From: Flavobacteriales bacterium
GTDB taxonomy: Bacteria; Bacteroidota; Bacteroidia; Flavobacteriales_D; Crocinitomicaceae
Length of the DNA: 33,298 nt
Direction: 5' to 3'
NCBI GenBank assembly: GCA_947454525.1
Contig: CANGJM010000022.1
Span: 1 to 33,298 of the forward strand
This document shows positions 7,584 to 15,906 of the stretch, piece after piece. Made by a program: the position numbers and the translations under genes. The notes beneath the pieces were generated by a model. It searched no databases and was not told the DNA's origin. It was given only the letters and a program-made list of their open reading frames with translations. Each line of letters starts with the position of its first letter. The first letter of the stretch is position 1.

Positions 7584-8162
7584 ATGAAGAAAATTGGATT
7601 AACAGGAGGAATTGGATCAGGAAAAACGACCATCGCTCATATGCTGGAGGCGATGTCCTACCCTGTCTACTATTCTGATCTTCGATCTAAAGAATTATGT
7701 GATCACAATGAAGGAATTCGCTCGCAGCTCATCTCCTTATGCGGGAACAAAGCGTATGAGGATGGACAACTCAATCGTCCGTATCTCAGTGAATGCATCT
7801 TCTCGAATCCTGAGTTGAGGCTAAAAGTCAATGAAATCATTCACCCAGTCGTGAGAAAGGACTTTGAAGATTGGACGCTCAAACAAACGAGTCCCTTGAT
7901 TTTTAACGAAGCCGCCATCCTTTTTGAAACGGGAGCTTATCAACAGTTTGATGCGGTCGTATTGGTTTGCGCGCCAACTTCGCAACGGATTGAGCGTGTC
8001 ATGTTTCGGGATTTATCCACGAAATCAAGTGTCGAACAGCGCATACAAAGCCAATGGACAGATGAGCAAAAACGCACTTTGACGGATCTTTGCATCGAAA
8101 ATGATGGCAGTCATCCATTACTTATTCAAGTGGAAGATATTCTACAGAGGCTTCTTGCCTAG
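7584..8162 (+). CDS. coaE: Dephospho-CoA kinase
   Basis: CoaE phosphorylates the 3'-hydroxyl of dephospho-CoA, the last step of coenzyme A synthesis. The protein is 192 residues, normal for the family. It opens with MKKIGLTGGIGSGKTTIAHML, where GGIGSGKTT (8-16) is the P-loop, and continues with YPVYYSDLRSKEL, IIHPVVRKDFEDW and PLIFNEAAILFETG, all family landmarks. The stop codon TAG overlaps the stop of the convergent DUF2141 gene in a shared CTAG (8159-8162). Confidence 0.96.
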   Translation: MKKIGLTGGIGSGKTTIAHMLEAMSYPVYYSDLRSKELCDHNEGIRSQLISLCGNKAYEDGQLNRPYLSECIFSNPELRLKVNEIIHPVVRKDFEDWTLKQTSPLIFNEAAILFETGAYQQFDAVVLVCAPTSQRIERVMFRDLSTKSSVEQRIQSQWTDEQKRTLTDLCIENDGSHPLLIQVEDILQRLLA

Positions 8163-8596
8163 TACACCATTTTAATGGAGATCACTTTGTCTTTGTCCAA
8201 TTTCACTGAACATTCTTCGAAACTAGGAGCAGACAATTTTGGACGCATGTTATTCGAAAAAGCATAGGCTTCCGTGGGAATTCCAAAGAAATTTTTGTCG
8301 CAAATTTTATTGCTGTTGTCATCATGGTAAACGACAATGGCATAGTTCGTTGCTTCTAAATCTGTGAATTGAAATTTTACTTCCGGAGACTTTGCATCCA
8401 AGCGTGCAAGACGATGGGTTTTTCCCGACTGAGTAAAAACAGCGGGGTTTTTATACAAGGCAAATTCGATCAGTCCTTTGTTGTGTTGAATCGAAGTCAC
8501 CTTTACCGTTAAATCGTAGGTGTCTTTTGACATTTCTTGCTTCAACGGAAAGAAGGCATAACTCAAGGTAAAAACAAGGGCAAATAACTTAATCAT
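8159..8596 (-). CDS. DUF2141 domain protein (secreted)
   Basis: A 145-residue protein with a hydrophobic N-terminus (MIKLFALVFTLSYAFFPL) that may be a signal peptide. The DUF2141 core follows: LTVKVTSIQHNKGLIEFALYK, then ATNYAIVVYHDDNSNKICDKNFFGIPTEAYAFSNN, the hallmark of the family (a short beta-sandwich with an Asp/Asn-rich turn). Function is unknown; proteins of this type are exported. It lies 8 bases after the barrel-protein gene and is likely the last gene of a pruA-barrel-DUF2141 transcript. Confidence 0.85.
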   Translation of the reverse strand: MIKLFALVFTLSYAFFPLKQEMSKDTYDLTVKVTSIQHNKGLIEFALYKNPAVFTQSGKTHRLARLDAKSPEVKFQFTDLEATNYAIVVYHDDNSNKICDKNFFGIPTEAYAFSNNMRPKLSAPSFEECSVKLDKDKVISIKMVY

Positions 8597-8604
8597 GAGG
8601 AAAA

Positions 8605-9327
8605 TTAATTGATTTTCAAGTAAACCCCAAGTGTCATCTGCTTGTTATTCAGAGAGAAAATAGAATTTCCGACAGACTGCGCCCATTCTTTCCAAGCACC
8701 AAATTCCAATCCATTACTCAGGTCTCGTTGTCCTTCGTAATACGATATTTTACATCCAAAGCGCTTGGTGAAATTAAAGGAGGCGTAAGCAAAATAACCG
8801 TAATCAAGTTTTGCATTCGTATTCGCGCTAACAACCGAACCTAAGTTCGTGCTATTTGAAGCAAAAGCAGCAATGGATGAATAATCAGTGGTCATGCTTC
8901 CCGCGACTCTATATCGGCATTCAATTCCTCCGCCGACATGTAATTTCCATGCATTCAATTGGATTCCAAGTGGGAGTGAAATCATATCCGCTGTTGTCAG
9001 TTTATCGCTCGTATAAGTGGCTAATAAACTTCCATCCGGATTGTATTCATTTTGCGAAGTAACGTAACGACCATTTGTTTTCACGTAACCTAAGCCAGAG
9101 AATACCGTCGCAAATTTCAAGACCGTGTAACTAAGTTCCACGCCACCACTCGCAGCGAACTTCCAATATGCTTTTGGATCGAGTTCATTTTGCTGAACCA
9201 AATTTGACACAGCAGAAACATCTTGTTTATTCAATCCCGTTTCTGCGTGTAGGGTCCATTTCCATTGAGCATTCAACTGAACGACAACAAAAAACAAGGC
9301 TCCAAAAAGTAGTGAAAGTCGACGCAT
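8605..9327 (-). CDS. Outer-membrane beta-barrel protein
   Basis: A 240-residue protein with a signal peptide (MRRLSLLFGALFFVVVQLNA, cut before QWKW). The rest alternates hydrophobic and polar residues in strands, for example VELSYTVLKFATVFSGLGYV, LGIQLNAWKLHVGGGIECRYRV and YGYFAYASFNFTKRFGCKISYYEG, and it ends in MTLGVYLKIN, consistent with a small 8-10 strand outer-membrane barrel. No specific family or ligand can be assigned. It starts one base after the pruA stop, so it is almost surely co-transcribed with pruA. Confidence 0.75.
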   Translation of the reverse strand: MRRLSLLFGALFFVVVQLNAQWKWTLHAETGLNKQDVSAVSNLVQQNELDPKAYWKFAASGGVELSYTVLKFATVFSGLGYVKTNGRYVTSQNEYNPDGSLLATYTSDKLTTADMISLPLGIQLNAWKLHVGGGIECRYRVAGSMTTDYSSIAAFASNSTNLGSVVSANTNAKLDYGYFAYASFNFTKRFGCKISYYEGQRDLSNGLEFGAWKEWAQSVGNSIFSLNNKQMTLGVYLKIN

Positions 9328-9328
9328 A

Positions 9329-10957
9329 TTATCCTAAAAATGGGTATTTATAATCTGTTGGCGGTACGAAAGTTTCTTTGATGGTTCTAGCTGAAGACCA
9401 ACGTAAAAGGTTCATCGCTGCACCTGCTTTGTCGTTTGTTCCGGAACCTCTTGCTCCACCAAATGGCTGTTGTCCGACAACTGCACCAGTTGGTTTATCG
9501 TTGATGTAGAAATTCCCAGCAGCGTTCACCAATTTTTTGGTTGCTAATTGAATCGCATAACGATCGTTGGAAATAATCGATCCCGTTAAAGCGTATTCTG
9601 AGGTGGAATCTAACATTTCTAATGTTTCTTCAAATTGGTTTTCATCGTAGACAAAAACGGTCAAAACAGGACCAAAGATTTCTTCACACATCGTGCGGAA
9701 TTTCGGATTGGATGTCACAACTGTCGTTGGTTCAATGAAGTATCCTTTTGATTTATCGTAAGATCCACCCGTAATGATTTCCGCATCACTTTGTCCTTTG
9801 CAATAGTCGATGAATCCAGCAATTTTGTCGAAAGCTCTTTCATCAATAACTGCATTTACAAAGTTGCTTGTGTCTTCTGGCGTTCCCATCTTGAAAGAGT
9901 TCACTTGTTCCGTGAAGATGCGTTTCACTTCCGGCCAAATGTTTGAAGGAACATAGGCACGTGAAGCAGCTGAACATTTTTGTCCTTGGAATTCAAATGC
10001 TCCTCTGGACATTGCTGTTGCTACCTCTGCAGCATTTGCCGACTTATGCACCATGATGAAATCCTTTCCACCTGTTTCACCCACGATGCGCGGATAAGTG
10101 CGGTAATGATCTAAGTTTGTTCCGATTTCTTTCCACAAGTGACGGAAAACGCCTGTTGAACCTGTGAAATGTAATCCTGCGAAATCTCTGTGTTTGAAAA
10201 CGATGTCTCCAGCAACTGGACCGTCTACTGTAATCATGTTAATGACACCGTCAGGAACCCCAGCAGCTTTGAATAAATCCATGATTACTTGTGCAGAATA
10301 TACTTGAGAATCAGCCGGTTTCCAAACCACCACATTTCCCATCATAGCTGGAGCAGCACACAAATTCGCTGCGATTGATGTGAAGTTAAAGGGAGTGATT
10401 GCGAAAACGAATCCTTCCAATGGACGGTATTCCAAGCGATTCCACATCCCTGGCAACGATTCTGGTTGTTCTTTATATATCTGCGTCATATATTGCACAT
10501 TGAAGCGGAAAAAGTCGATTAACTCACACGCCGCATCAATTTCTGCTTGCATCACATTTTTCGACTGAGCCAACATCGTTGCCGCGTTCATGCGGTTGCG
10601 GAAAGGTCCTGCCAATAAATCAGCTGCTTTCAAGAAAATTGCTGCGCGTTCTTCCCAAGGAAGTTCAGCCCAAGCCTTCTTTGCTTTTAAAGCGGATTCA
10701 ATCGCATCGGTTACATGACTTGCATCACCCACATTGAAATGTCCAAGCACATGTGCGTGATCATGTGGAGCGGTCATCGCTTTTTTCGTACTCGTACGAA
10801 CTTCTTTTCCACCAATATACATCGGAACATCAATTGGAGCTTGACTCCACATGTCTTTGTATGTTTGAATTAACGAATTCGTTTCTGCCGTTCCAGGTGC
10901 ATAAGCTTTCACTGGTTCGTTGATGGCAATTGGGGTTTTAAAAAAAGCGTTTGACAT
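9329..10957 (-). CDS. pruA: 1-pyrroline-5-carboxylate dehydrogenase (L-glutamate gamma-semialdehyde dehydrogenase)
   Basis: The enzyme oxidises glutamate gamma-semialdehyde to glutamate with NAD+, the second step of proline degradation. The chosen start is ATG 10957 (MSNAFFKTPIAINEPVKAYAPGT), giving 542 residues as in the Group 1-type P5C dehydrogenases of Bacteroidota and eukaryotes; a promoter element at 10975-10982 lies upstream, which excludes the longer frame. Aldehyde dehydrogenase landmarks: FAITPFNFTSIAANL, VVWKPAD, LHFTGSTGVF, the general base in RIVGETGGKDF, and the catalytic Cys328 in EFQGQKCSAASRAYVP, then EEIFGPVLTVFVY and QPFGGARGSGTNDK. The gene is divergent from recF. Confidence 0.96.
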   Translation of the reverse strand: MSNAFFKTPIAINEPVKAYAPGTAETNSLIQTYKDMWSQAPIDVPMYIGGKEVRTSTKKAMTAPHDHAHVLGHFNVGDASHVTDAIESALKAKKAWAELPWEERAAIFLKAADLLAGPFRNRMNAATMLAQSKNVMQAEIDAACELIDFFRFNVQYMTQIYKEQPESLPGMWNRLEYRPLEGFVFAITPFNFTSIAANLCAAPAMMGNVVVWKPADSQVYSAQVIMDLFKAAGVPDGVINMITVDGPVAGDIVFKHRDFAGLHFTGSTGVFRHLWKEIGTNLDHYRTYPRIVGETGGKDFIMVHKSANAAEVATAMSRGAFEFQGQKCSAASRAYVPSNIWPEVKRIFTEQVNSFKMGTPEDTSNFVNAVIDERAFDKIAGFIDYCKGQSDAEIITGGSYDKSKGYFIEPTTVVTSNPKFRTMCEEIFGPVLTVFVYDENQFEETLEMLDSTSEYALTGSIISNDRYAIQLATKKLVNAAGNFYINDKPTGAVVGQQPFGGARGSGTNDKAGAAMNLLRWSSARTIKETFVPPTDYKYPFLG

Positions 10958-10974
10958 AACTATTGAATTTTCAA

Positions 10975-10982
10975 CAAAGATA
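10975..10982 (-). promoter_or_regulatory. -7 element TATCTTTG for pruA
   Basis: On the minus strand TATCTTTG matches TAnnTTTG and ends 17 bases before the pruA ATG. A TTC rather than TTG is near the -33 distance, so it is a partial match. Confidence 0.5.
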
Positions 10983-11055
10983 ATAGAATAGTTATTCGCG
11001 AACGTATCTCTTGTCACGCAAGGAAGGATTTCCGTTCGATTCGCGAAATAAATGC

Positions 11056-11063
11056 TACCTTTG
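11056..11063 (+). promoter_or_regulatory. -7 element TACCTTTG immediately upstream of recF
   Basis: TACCTTTG matches TAnnTTTG and ends 6 bases before ATG 11070, so transcription would begin at or beside the start codon. This also argues for 11070 over the in-frame ATG at 11052. No well-placed -33 TTG was found. Confidence 0.5.
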
Positions 11064-11069
11064 ACGCAC

Positions 11070-12179
11070 ATGTTTTTAGCTCAATTACACCTCATCAATT
11101 TCAAAAATTACGAAGACGTCGAAGTCGATCTTTGCCCAGGAATTAATGGCTTAGTTGGACAAAACGGAAGCGGGAAAACGAATATTCTCGATGCGGTTTA
11201 TTACCTCAGCATGTGCAAGTCCTATTTGAATGCGATTGACCGTCAGAACATTCGCTTCGACCAAGCTTTTTTTTCCATTCAAGGAAAATGGCATCTGGAC
11301 AATCAAGAACAAAATGTTCACTGTGCACTAAAGAATGGCGGCAAGAAAACAGTCAAACTCAATAAAAAGGAATACGAAAAACTCGCTGATCACATCGGGA
11401 AATTTCCGGTGGTCTTCATTTCGCCCTACGATGGTGACTTAATTGCCGACGGATCCGAAATGCGACGCAAGTGGATGGATGGCATTTTATCCCAATTGGA
11501 CAAAGTCTATTTAGAAGAAATTCAACGCTACCATAAAATCTTGGAGCAGCGAAATGCCTTGCTAAAGAACATGTTTGAACACCGACTGTTTGACGTCGAT
11601 TCGATAGAAGTGTGGAACGAACAATTGGTTCCATGTGGAAATTACATTCATGAAAAACGCAAGGCCTTTTTAGCGGAATTCATTCCCGTTTTCAAGCGTT
11701 TTTACACCGAAATCGGTTTAGATTCGGAAGATGTGGAACTAGAATACCGTTCTCAACTGAACGAGAAACCCTTCGCTGAATTGTTAAAAGACTACGCCAA
11801 AAAGGACGCAGCTACGCAGTATTCAAATGCTGGTATTCACAAGGATGATTTGATTTTTAGCATCAAAAAACATCCGGTAAAAAAATTCGGGTCGCAAGGA
11901 CAGCAGAAATCCTTCGTGATTGCATTGCGCTTGGCACAGTATGATTGGATGAAGCAACATAAGGGACTGAAACCCGTTTTGTTGCTGGATGATATTTTCG
12001 ACAAGTTAGATAATGAGCGTGTGCAACGATTGATTGACTTGGTTACTGCTGATTATTTTGGTCAAGTGATTGTCACGGATTCAGATCCAGCGCGCATGAA
12101 GCAGCTATTTGACTCGATTCATACCGAAAAGAGGCTTTTTCAGGTGAATGAGCAACAACTTTCCTTGATTTTATCCTAA
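11070..12179 (+). CDS. recF: DNA replication and repair protein RecF
   Basis: RecF is an SMC-like ATPase that loads recombination factors at ssDNA gaps together with RecO and RecR. The 369-residue protein starts MFLAQLHLINFKNYEDVEVDL, typical of RecF. Walker A is GQNGSGKT (30-37); then VVFISPYDGDLIADGSEMRRKWMDG, KKFGSQGQQKSFVIALRLAQ (signature region) and PVLLLDDIFDKLD (Walker B). It is followed after 9 bases by a DUF721 gene, a common pairing. dnaA and dnaN are not here, so this is not evidence for an origin. Confidence 0.96.
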   Translation: MFLAQLHLINFKNYEDVEVDLCPGINGLVGQNGSGKTNILDAVYYLSMCKSYLNAIDRQNIRFDQAFFSIQGKWHLDNQEQNVHCALKNGGKKTVKLNKKEYEKLADHIGKFPVVFISPYDGDLIADGSEMRRKWMDGILSQLDKVYLEEIQRYHKILEQRNALLKNMFEHRLFDVDSIEVWNEQLVPCGNYIHEKRKAFLAEFIPVFKRFYTEIGLDSEDVELEYRSQLNEKPFAELLKDYAKKDAATQYSNAGIHKDDLIFSIKKHPVKKFGSQGQQKSFVIALRLAQYDWMKQHKGLKPVLLLDDIFDKLDNERVQRLIDLVTADYFGQVIVTDSDPARMKQLFDSIHTEKRLFQVNEQQLSLILS

Positions 12180-12188
12180 CTTTATTCC

Positions 12189-12494
12189 ATGCGCGAAGAC
12201 AACAGACGAAGTTCGGACGAGGAACCATTAAAGGACCTCATCGATAAATTCCTGAAAGCCTATTCCTTGGAAGGCAAAATGAAGGAATACGACATTATTG
12301 CTGCTTGGCCAGAGTTAATGGGTCCAGCAGTGGCGCATCGCACCAAAGAAATTCACATTAAACATCAAACCTTGTATTTGAAAATCGATTCATCGGTGAT
12401 GCGAGAAGAACTGTTGAATGGGAAACAGATTATTATTGAGCGCGTGAACAAAGAGGCAAAATGCCAACTCATCAACGACATTTGGTTTTCCTAA
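12189..12494 (+). CDS. DUF721 (DciA-like) protein
   Basis: A 101-residue cytoplasmic protein of the DUF721 family, which includes the ancestral replicative-helicase loader DciA. Seen: PLKDLIDKFLKAYSLEGKMKEYDIIAAWPELMGPAVAHRT, then a KH-like region TLYLKIDSSVMREELLNGKQIIIERVN. The W-P-E-L-M-G-x-x-V-A-x-H-T core is the family signature. Known: DUF721 genes often sit behind recF in Bacteroidota. A helicase-loading role is plausible but inferred. Its stop directly abuts the stop of the convergent esterase gene, with no room for a terminator. Confidence 0.85.
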   Translation: MREDNRRSSDEEPLKDLIDKFLKAYSLEGKMKEYDIIAAWPELMGPAVAHRTKEIHIKHQTLYLKIDSSVMREELLNGKQIIIERVNKEAKCQLINDIWFS

Positions 12495-13187
12495 TTACTT
12501 CTGAGGTTCCTTGCTGAATTGAAAGAGCCAATCGTACAATTCGTCAGTACGGAAAACACGTTCTAAATCTCCATGATTGGCACCGGGAACTACGGTATAC
12601 TTCAAATTTTCTCCACCATTGCAAGCACGAATGGATTTCACCATTTTTTCAGATTCACTGATTGGAACTGCGCTATCTCGGTTTCCATGTTGAATCCACA
12701 CAGGAATCGTGGAAAGGTTGCAGCCATTTCGGATATTACCCCCACCACAAAGCGCTACCGCAGCAGTTACAATTTCAGGATATTCACCGGCAAAATCTAA
12801 GGTTCCATAACCTCCGAGACTCATTCCAGTTACGTATACGCGATTGGTATCCGTTTGAAAATGTTCTTGTGCAAAGCGAAGAACGGAAAGAACTTTTTCT
12901 GGCTCCCAAGATTTCCCAGCAGGAACTTGAGGAGCAAGAACAATCGCAGGAATTTCTCTTCCTTTTTCTATTTCGTGGATGATTCCATACTTCTTTACTA
13001 GCTCCAAATTATTACCAGAAAGACTGCGGCCATGAAGAAAAATCAACACGGGTGGATTGTTTTTCAGGATGCTGTCGGCAGGTAAGTGCAACAAAAAAGG
13101 ATAGTCCGCCTGGTTATGAATAGCTTTTAATTGTCCAAAGCTGGACAAAGACAAAAACAAGACACTAAAAAGAATTCCGATGCGCAT
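12495..13187 (-). CDS. Secreted alpha/beta-hydrolase (phospholipase/carboxylesterase or PHB-depolymerase-like)
   Basis: A 230-residue protein with a signal peptide (MRIGILFSVLFLSLSSFGQ). The alpha/beta-hydrolase core has an oxyanion strand PPVLIFLHGRSLSGNN, the nucleophile elbow GMSLGGYG (Ser123), an acid in QHGNRDSAVP (Asp171) and His205 in PGANHGD, so a full Ser-Asp-His triad is present. Known: such exported hydrolases cleave esters, including feruloyl, acetyl or polyester substrates; the substrate here is unknown. A TTG-N20-TAACTTTG promoter ends only 4 bases before the ATG, suggesting a leaderless transcript. Confidence 0.85.
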   Translation of the reverse strand: MRIGILFSVLFLSLSSFGQLKAIHNQADYPFLLHLPADSILKNNPPVLIFLHGRSLSGNNLELVKKYGIIHEIEKGREIPAIVLAPQVPAGKSWEPEKVLSVLRFAQEHFQTDTNRVYVTGMSLGGYGTLDFAGEYPEIVTAAVALCGGGNIRNGCNLSTIPVWIQHGNRDSAVPISESEKMVKSIRACNGGENLKYTVVPGANHGDLERVFRTDELYDWLFQFSKEPQK

Positions 13188-13191
13188 TACG

Positions 13192-13222
13192 CAAAGTTAG
13201 GGCTCTTCAAAGGAGCTAACAA
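13192..13222 (-). promoter_or_regulatory. Full promoter (TTG-N20-TAACTTTG) for the esterase gene
   Basis: On the minus strand, TTG at 13222-13220 is separated by 20 bases from TAACTTTG at 13199-13192, a full match to the Bacteroidota -33/-7 promoter. The ATG at 13187 is only 4 bases further on, so the mRNA is probably leaderless. Confidence 0.65.
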
Positions 13223-13266
13223 GTTGATTTTTGAACAGTTGAACTGGTGGTTATCCACAATTGGAA

Positions 13267-13917
13267 TCAAAGTCCAATTTGTTCCTTTTCCATTTTAGAA
13301 AATGGCTTACTCCATCCGAGGGCTAATCCCCCGCCAACGTTCCATCCTAATTGACCTGCTTTTCTGGTTTCAACAAATGCTTTTGCAAAAAAGCGATCTG
13401 TAAACCAATAAGAGCAGCGAACACCCGCAGAAGCGGAATACATCAGGTGTTTTAGTCCTTCGCTGTAGCTGTATTGCACCAAATCGAATCCAAGTACGTT
13501 GGCGTAAGGCGAAAGATCCCAACGATACGCAATGGGAATGTGGTAACTGACTCCATCTGGGATTGCCATAATCAGTAATCCGAGAATTATGGAAGTACCA
13601 ACTCCCTTTGGCGTCCATGAATTGTTTATTGCCCATCCCATGAAAGCGGGTCCGCCAATTAAGCCCATTGATCCGTGCAGTTGAAAAATGGAATCTTTGC
13701 GATTTAAAAATTCTAAATTCCAATTGAGTGTCCAATTGGGTTTGAATTGATGTTCCATGTTAAATCCGATATAGGAATAGGTCGTTTGATCGACAAAACC
13801 GTGAGAGTACTTTCCGTAATATTCCCATTTAGCGTTATCGAATTGTGCGTGGGCTTTTGCAGTTAAAAGAGCACAAATAAACATCAAGACAAAAAAACAA
13901 ACTCGACTATTTTTCAT
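13267..13917 (-). CDS. Exported envelope (probable outer-membrane) protein of unknown function
   Basis: A 216-residue protein starting at ATG 13917 (MKNSRVCFFVLMFICALLTAKAHAQ), which gives a clean signal peptide; the open frame reaches 13950 but would overlap the upstream gene. The mature part is aromatic- and glycine-rich with strand-like alternation (YSYIGFNMEHQFKPNWTLNWNLEF, MYSASAGVRCSYWF) and one hydrophobic stretch (GTSIILGLLIMAIPDGV). An outer-membrane barrel of about 8 strands is plausible; I do not recognise the family. It begins one base after the DUF3078 stop, so both are in one operon. Confidence 0.6.
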   Translation of the reverse strand: MKNSRVCFFVLMFICALLTAKAHAQFDNAKWEYYGKYSHGFVDQTTYSYIGFNMEHQFKPNWTLNWNLEFLNRKDSIFQLHGSMGLIGGPAFMGWAINNSWTPKGVGTSIILGLLIMAIPDGVSYHIPIAYRWDLSPYANVLGFDLVQYSYSEGLKHLMYSASAGVRCSYWFTDRFFAKAFVETRKAGQLGWNVGGGLALGWSKPFSKMEKEQIGL

Positions 13918-13918
13918 G

Positions 13919-14818
13919 TTAATTGTTTTCCAATTTATACGAAATACCAATTCCGAGAACGGATTTAAACTGTGTACGTGGACCTACATTCCCGTAAATA
14001 TCGCGAATCTTGATGTCGTCGTCGTAGACTAAATTCCATTGAGCAGTAGCAGAGAACAAGGAATTCACACGAAAGACAAACAAGAGTTCTGCGTTGACAT
14101 CGATGTTTTGTGGGTTCTTTAAATAGTTACTAAACAATTCTAGCTTGGACTTCATCTCAATGTTCTTTGCTAAATTTTTATTCCATTTCATTTTCACAAA
14201 GGCGCCGTATTCTTGACGGAATTTCTCCCCTTTCTCCACACCGAAAGCACCCGCTGCGGACAAAGAATCGTCCATAACAAACGTTGACTTAAAGGCAATC
14301 GAAGAAAAGAATATGGAAAATTGATCTCCCTTTCTTAAATCCGTACCAAGCGCAAGGTTTAAATAACCTGGAGCCATAAAAGTGGAAACAACGACCGAAT
14401 CATTTGGATAAGAGAATCCATTCACCATTTGCGTTTTGAATCCGGCAGCAACCGTTAAAAAGAAATCCTTTGAGAGGAGCATACCGAAGGTACTAGCTAG
14501 GTCGATGCGGTCATCTGTTTTCTGTAAACCCACGCCATTTAATTTGTCCAAATATTTGATTCCACCGAGGGCAAAACTAGCGTCGTTGGTCCATTTGACG
14601 TTATTGTGCGTGTAATAAGCACTTGCACCAACGGAACCAATCATCGAAATGTTATTTCGTCCACCTGCATTCCAATTTACGAACGAGGATTGTGTTCCAC
14701 TCAAGGAGTAGAGGGATTTCAATTTCCACGATTTGATGGAATCCGCCTTCACTTGAGCGAAATTCATCGTCCATGAAAACAGAAAAACAGCAAGAATGTA
14801 TGTATTTTTGGGTCGCAT
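13919..14818 (-). CDS. DUF3078 outer-membrane protein
   Basis: A 299-residue protein with a signal peptide (MRPKNTYILAVFLFSWTMNFAQ). It carries the DUF3078 pattern: SWKLKSLYSLSGTQSSFVNWNAGGRNNISMIGSVGASAYYTHNNVKWTNDASFALGG, then KTDDRIDLASTFGMLLSKDFFLTVAAGFKTQM and an end strand TQFKSVLGIGISYKLENN. Such proteins are predicted beta-barrels of the outer membrane in Bacteroidota, with no established role. It leads a two-gene operon, with TAATTTTG (14840-14833) 14 bases upstream on the minus strand, and is divergent from the DUF3089 gene. Confidence 0.85.
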   Translation of the reverse strand: MRPKNTYILAVFLFSWTMNFAQVKADSIKSWKLKSLYSLSGTQSSFVNWNAGGRNNISMIGSVGASAYYTHNNVKWTNDASFALGGIKYLDKLNGVGLQKTDDRIDLASTFGMLLSKDFFLTVAAGFKTQMVNGFSYPNDSVVVSTFMAPGYLNLALGTDLRKGDQFSIFFSSIAFKSTFVMDDSLSAAGAFGVEKGEKFRQEYGAFVKMKWNKNLAKNIEMKSKLELFSNYLKNPQNIDVNAELLFVFRVNSLFSATAQWNLVYDDDIKIRDIYGNVGPRTQFKSVLGIGISYKLENN

Positions 14819-14832
14819 TGTCTAATCAAGCA

Positions 14833-14840
14833 CAAAATTA
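14833..14840 (-). promoter_or_regulatory. -7 element TAATTTTG for the DUF3078 operon
   Basis: On the minus strand TAATTTTG fits TAnnTTTG and lies 14 bases before ATG 14818. It directly touches the ATG (14841) of the divergent DUF3089 gene. No -33 TTG is at the expected distance. Confidence 0.4.
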
Positions 14841-15818
14841 ATGGACAAATTCACGTTAATGCTTTTATTGTTGTGGAACATTTCAACAAGTCATTGTTTT
14901 TCACAGCAAATCGACTATTCAGCGAAGGAAAATTGGGCCGTTTTACCGGGATCCTATCCAAAGGAATTAGCGGGACAAATTCACGATACGAGTTTATGGT
15001 CATCGGTTGATGTATTTTACGTTTATCCAACTTTAATGCTCGATAAAAAGGATGAGCGATGGAATGTTGAATTAAGTGATCAAGAACAGCAGCAGAAAGT
15101 TTTGGGTACTGCGGTGAAGTACCAAGCAAGTGCATGGGCCGAAGCCGGAAGAATGTATGTTCCTTATTACCGCCAAGCGCACATTCGTTCCTATGAACTT
15201 CTCGAAAAAGGTGGACGCGAGGCCTTGCTTTTTGCGTATGCCGACATCAAAAATGCCTTTCAATATTACTTAGATCATTACAATCATGGTCGTCCAATCA
15301 TTCTTGCCGGACACAGTCAAGGAAGTACACATTTACGCATGATTTTGGAAGATTTTTTCGACAACAAAGAACTGCGCGGACAATTAGTCGCGGCGTATAT
15401 TCCCGGAATTGGCATTTTCCGAAATGAATTTAACAGTATTCCATTGATGAGTTCAGCGAGTCAAACGGGTGGATTTGTTACGTGGAACACGTTCAAGAAA
15501 AATGTTGATCAAGATTCATACCGTCGCTGGTACAAAGGAAGAGCAGTCGTTAATCCTGTTACCTGGCAGACATCTGGAACCGCGACAAAAGACCAGCATC
15601 TTGGATTTTTGTATTCCAACGACGATGTATTTTGTCACTGTTTTGAAACATCTGTCATGGATGGAGCAGTATGGATTTCTCGTCCGTGCAGCTATCTTGG
15701 ATTGGTTTCTTGGACCATGAAAAACCTGCATGTAGGCGATGTGAATTTGTTTTGGAAAGATATCCAAGAAAACGCAAAATTAAGGGCACGTACTTATTTG
15801 CTCGAAAAAGGTTCATAA
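14841..15818 (+). CDS. DUF3089 alpha/beta-hydrolase, exported
   Basis: A 325-residue protein with an N-terminal signal segment (MDKFTLMLLLLWNISTSHCFS). The DUF3089 landmarks are clear: DVFYVYPTLM near residue 57, then YVPYYRQAHIRSYELLEKGG, AYADIKNAFQYYLDHYNHGRPIILAGHSQGSTHLRMIL with the nucleophile Ser159 in GHSQG, YIPGIGI, and a C-terminal LHVGDVNLFW. Known: an alpha/beta-hydrolase family, probably esterases acting outside the cytoplasm, with unknown natural substrates. The upstream gap is only 22 bp from the divergent DUF3078 start, so the two may share a control region. Confidence 0.88.
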   Translation: MDKFTLMLLLLWNISTSHCFSQQIDYSAKENWAVLPGSYPKELAGQIHDTSLWSSVDVFYVYPTLMLDKKDERWNVELSDQEQQQKVLGTAVKYQASAWAEAGRMYVPYYRQAHIRSYELLEKGGREALLFAYADIKNAFQYYLDHYNHGRPIILAGHSQGSTHLRMILEDFFDNKELRGQLVAAYIPGIGIFRNEFNSIPLMSSASQTGGFVTWNTFKKNVDQDSYRRWYKGRAVVNPVTWQTSGTATKDQHLGFLYSNDDVFCHCFETSVMDGAVWISRPCSYLGLVSWTMKNLHVGDVNLFWKDIQENAKLRARTYLLEKGS

Positions 15819-15854
15819 GTCCATATTTCGGTTCAAAACTTCCACCCTATTTCA

Positions 15855-15885
15855 TTGACGATTCTTTTTTTGCTTTGTATATTTG
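15855..15885 (+). promoter_or_regulatory. Full promoter (TTG-N20-TATATTTG) for gcvP
   Basis: TTG at 15855-15857, a 20-base spacer and TATATTTG at 15878-15885 match the Bacteroidota -33/-7 consensus. The 21 bases to ATG 15907 leave a short leader and exclude the in-frame ATG at 15883, which lies within the -7 element. Confidence 0.7.
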
Positions 15886-15906
15886 TGCACTCAAAAAAGA
15901 ACATTC

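Noticed and set aside
13251..13259. Perfect DnaA box TTATCCACA close to recF
   Set aside because: Single box in a 79-bp gap, with no cluster, no AT-rich unwinding element and no dnaA or dnaN; a lone TTATTCACA-like site at about 3283 is equally isolated. Not an origin.
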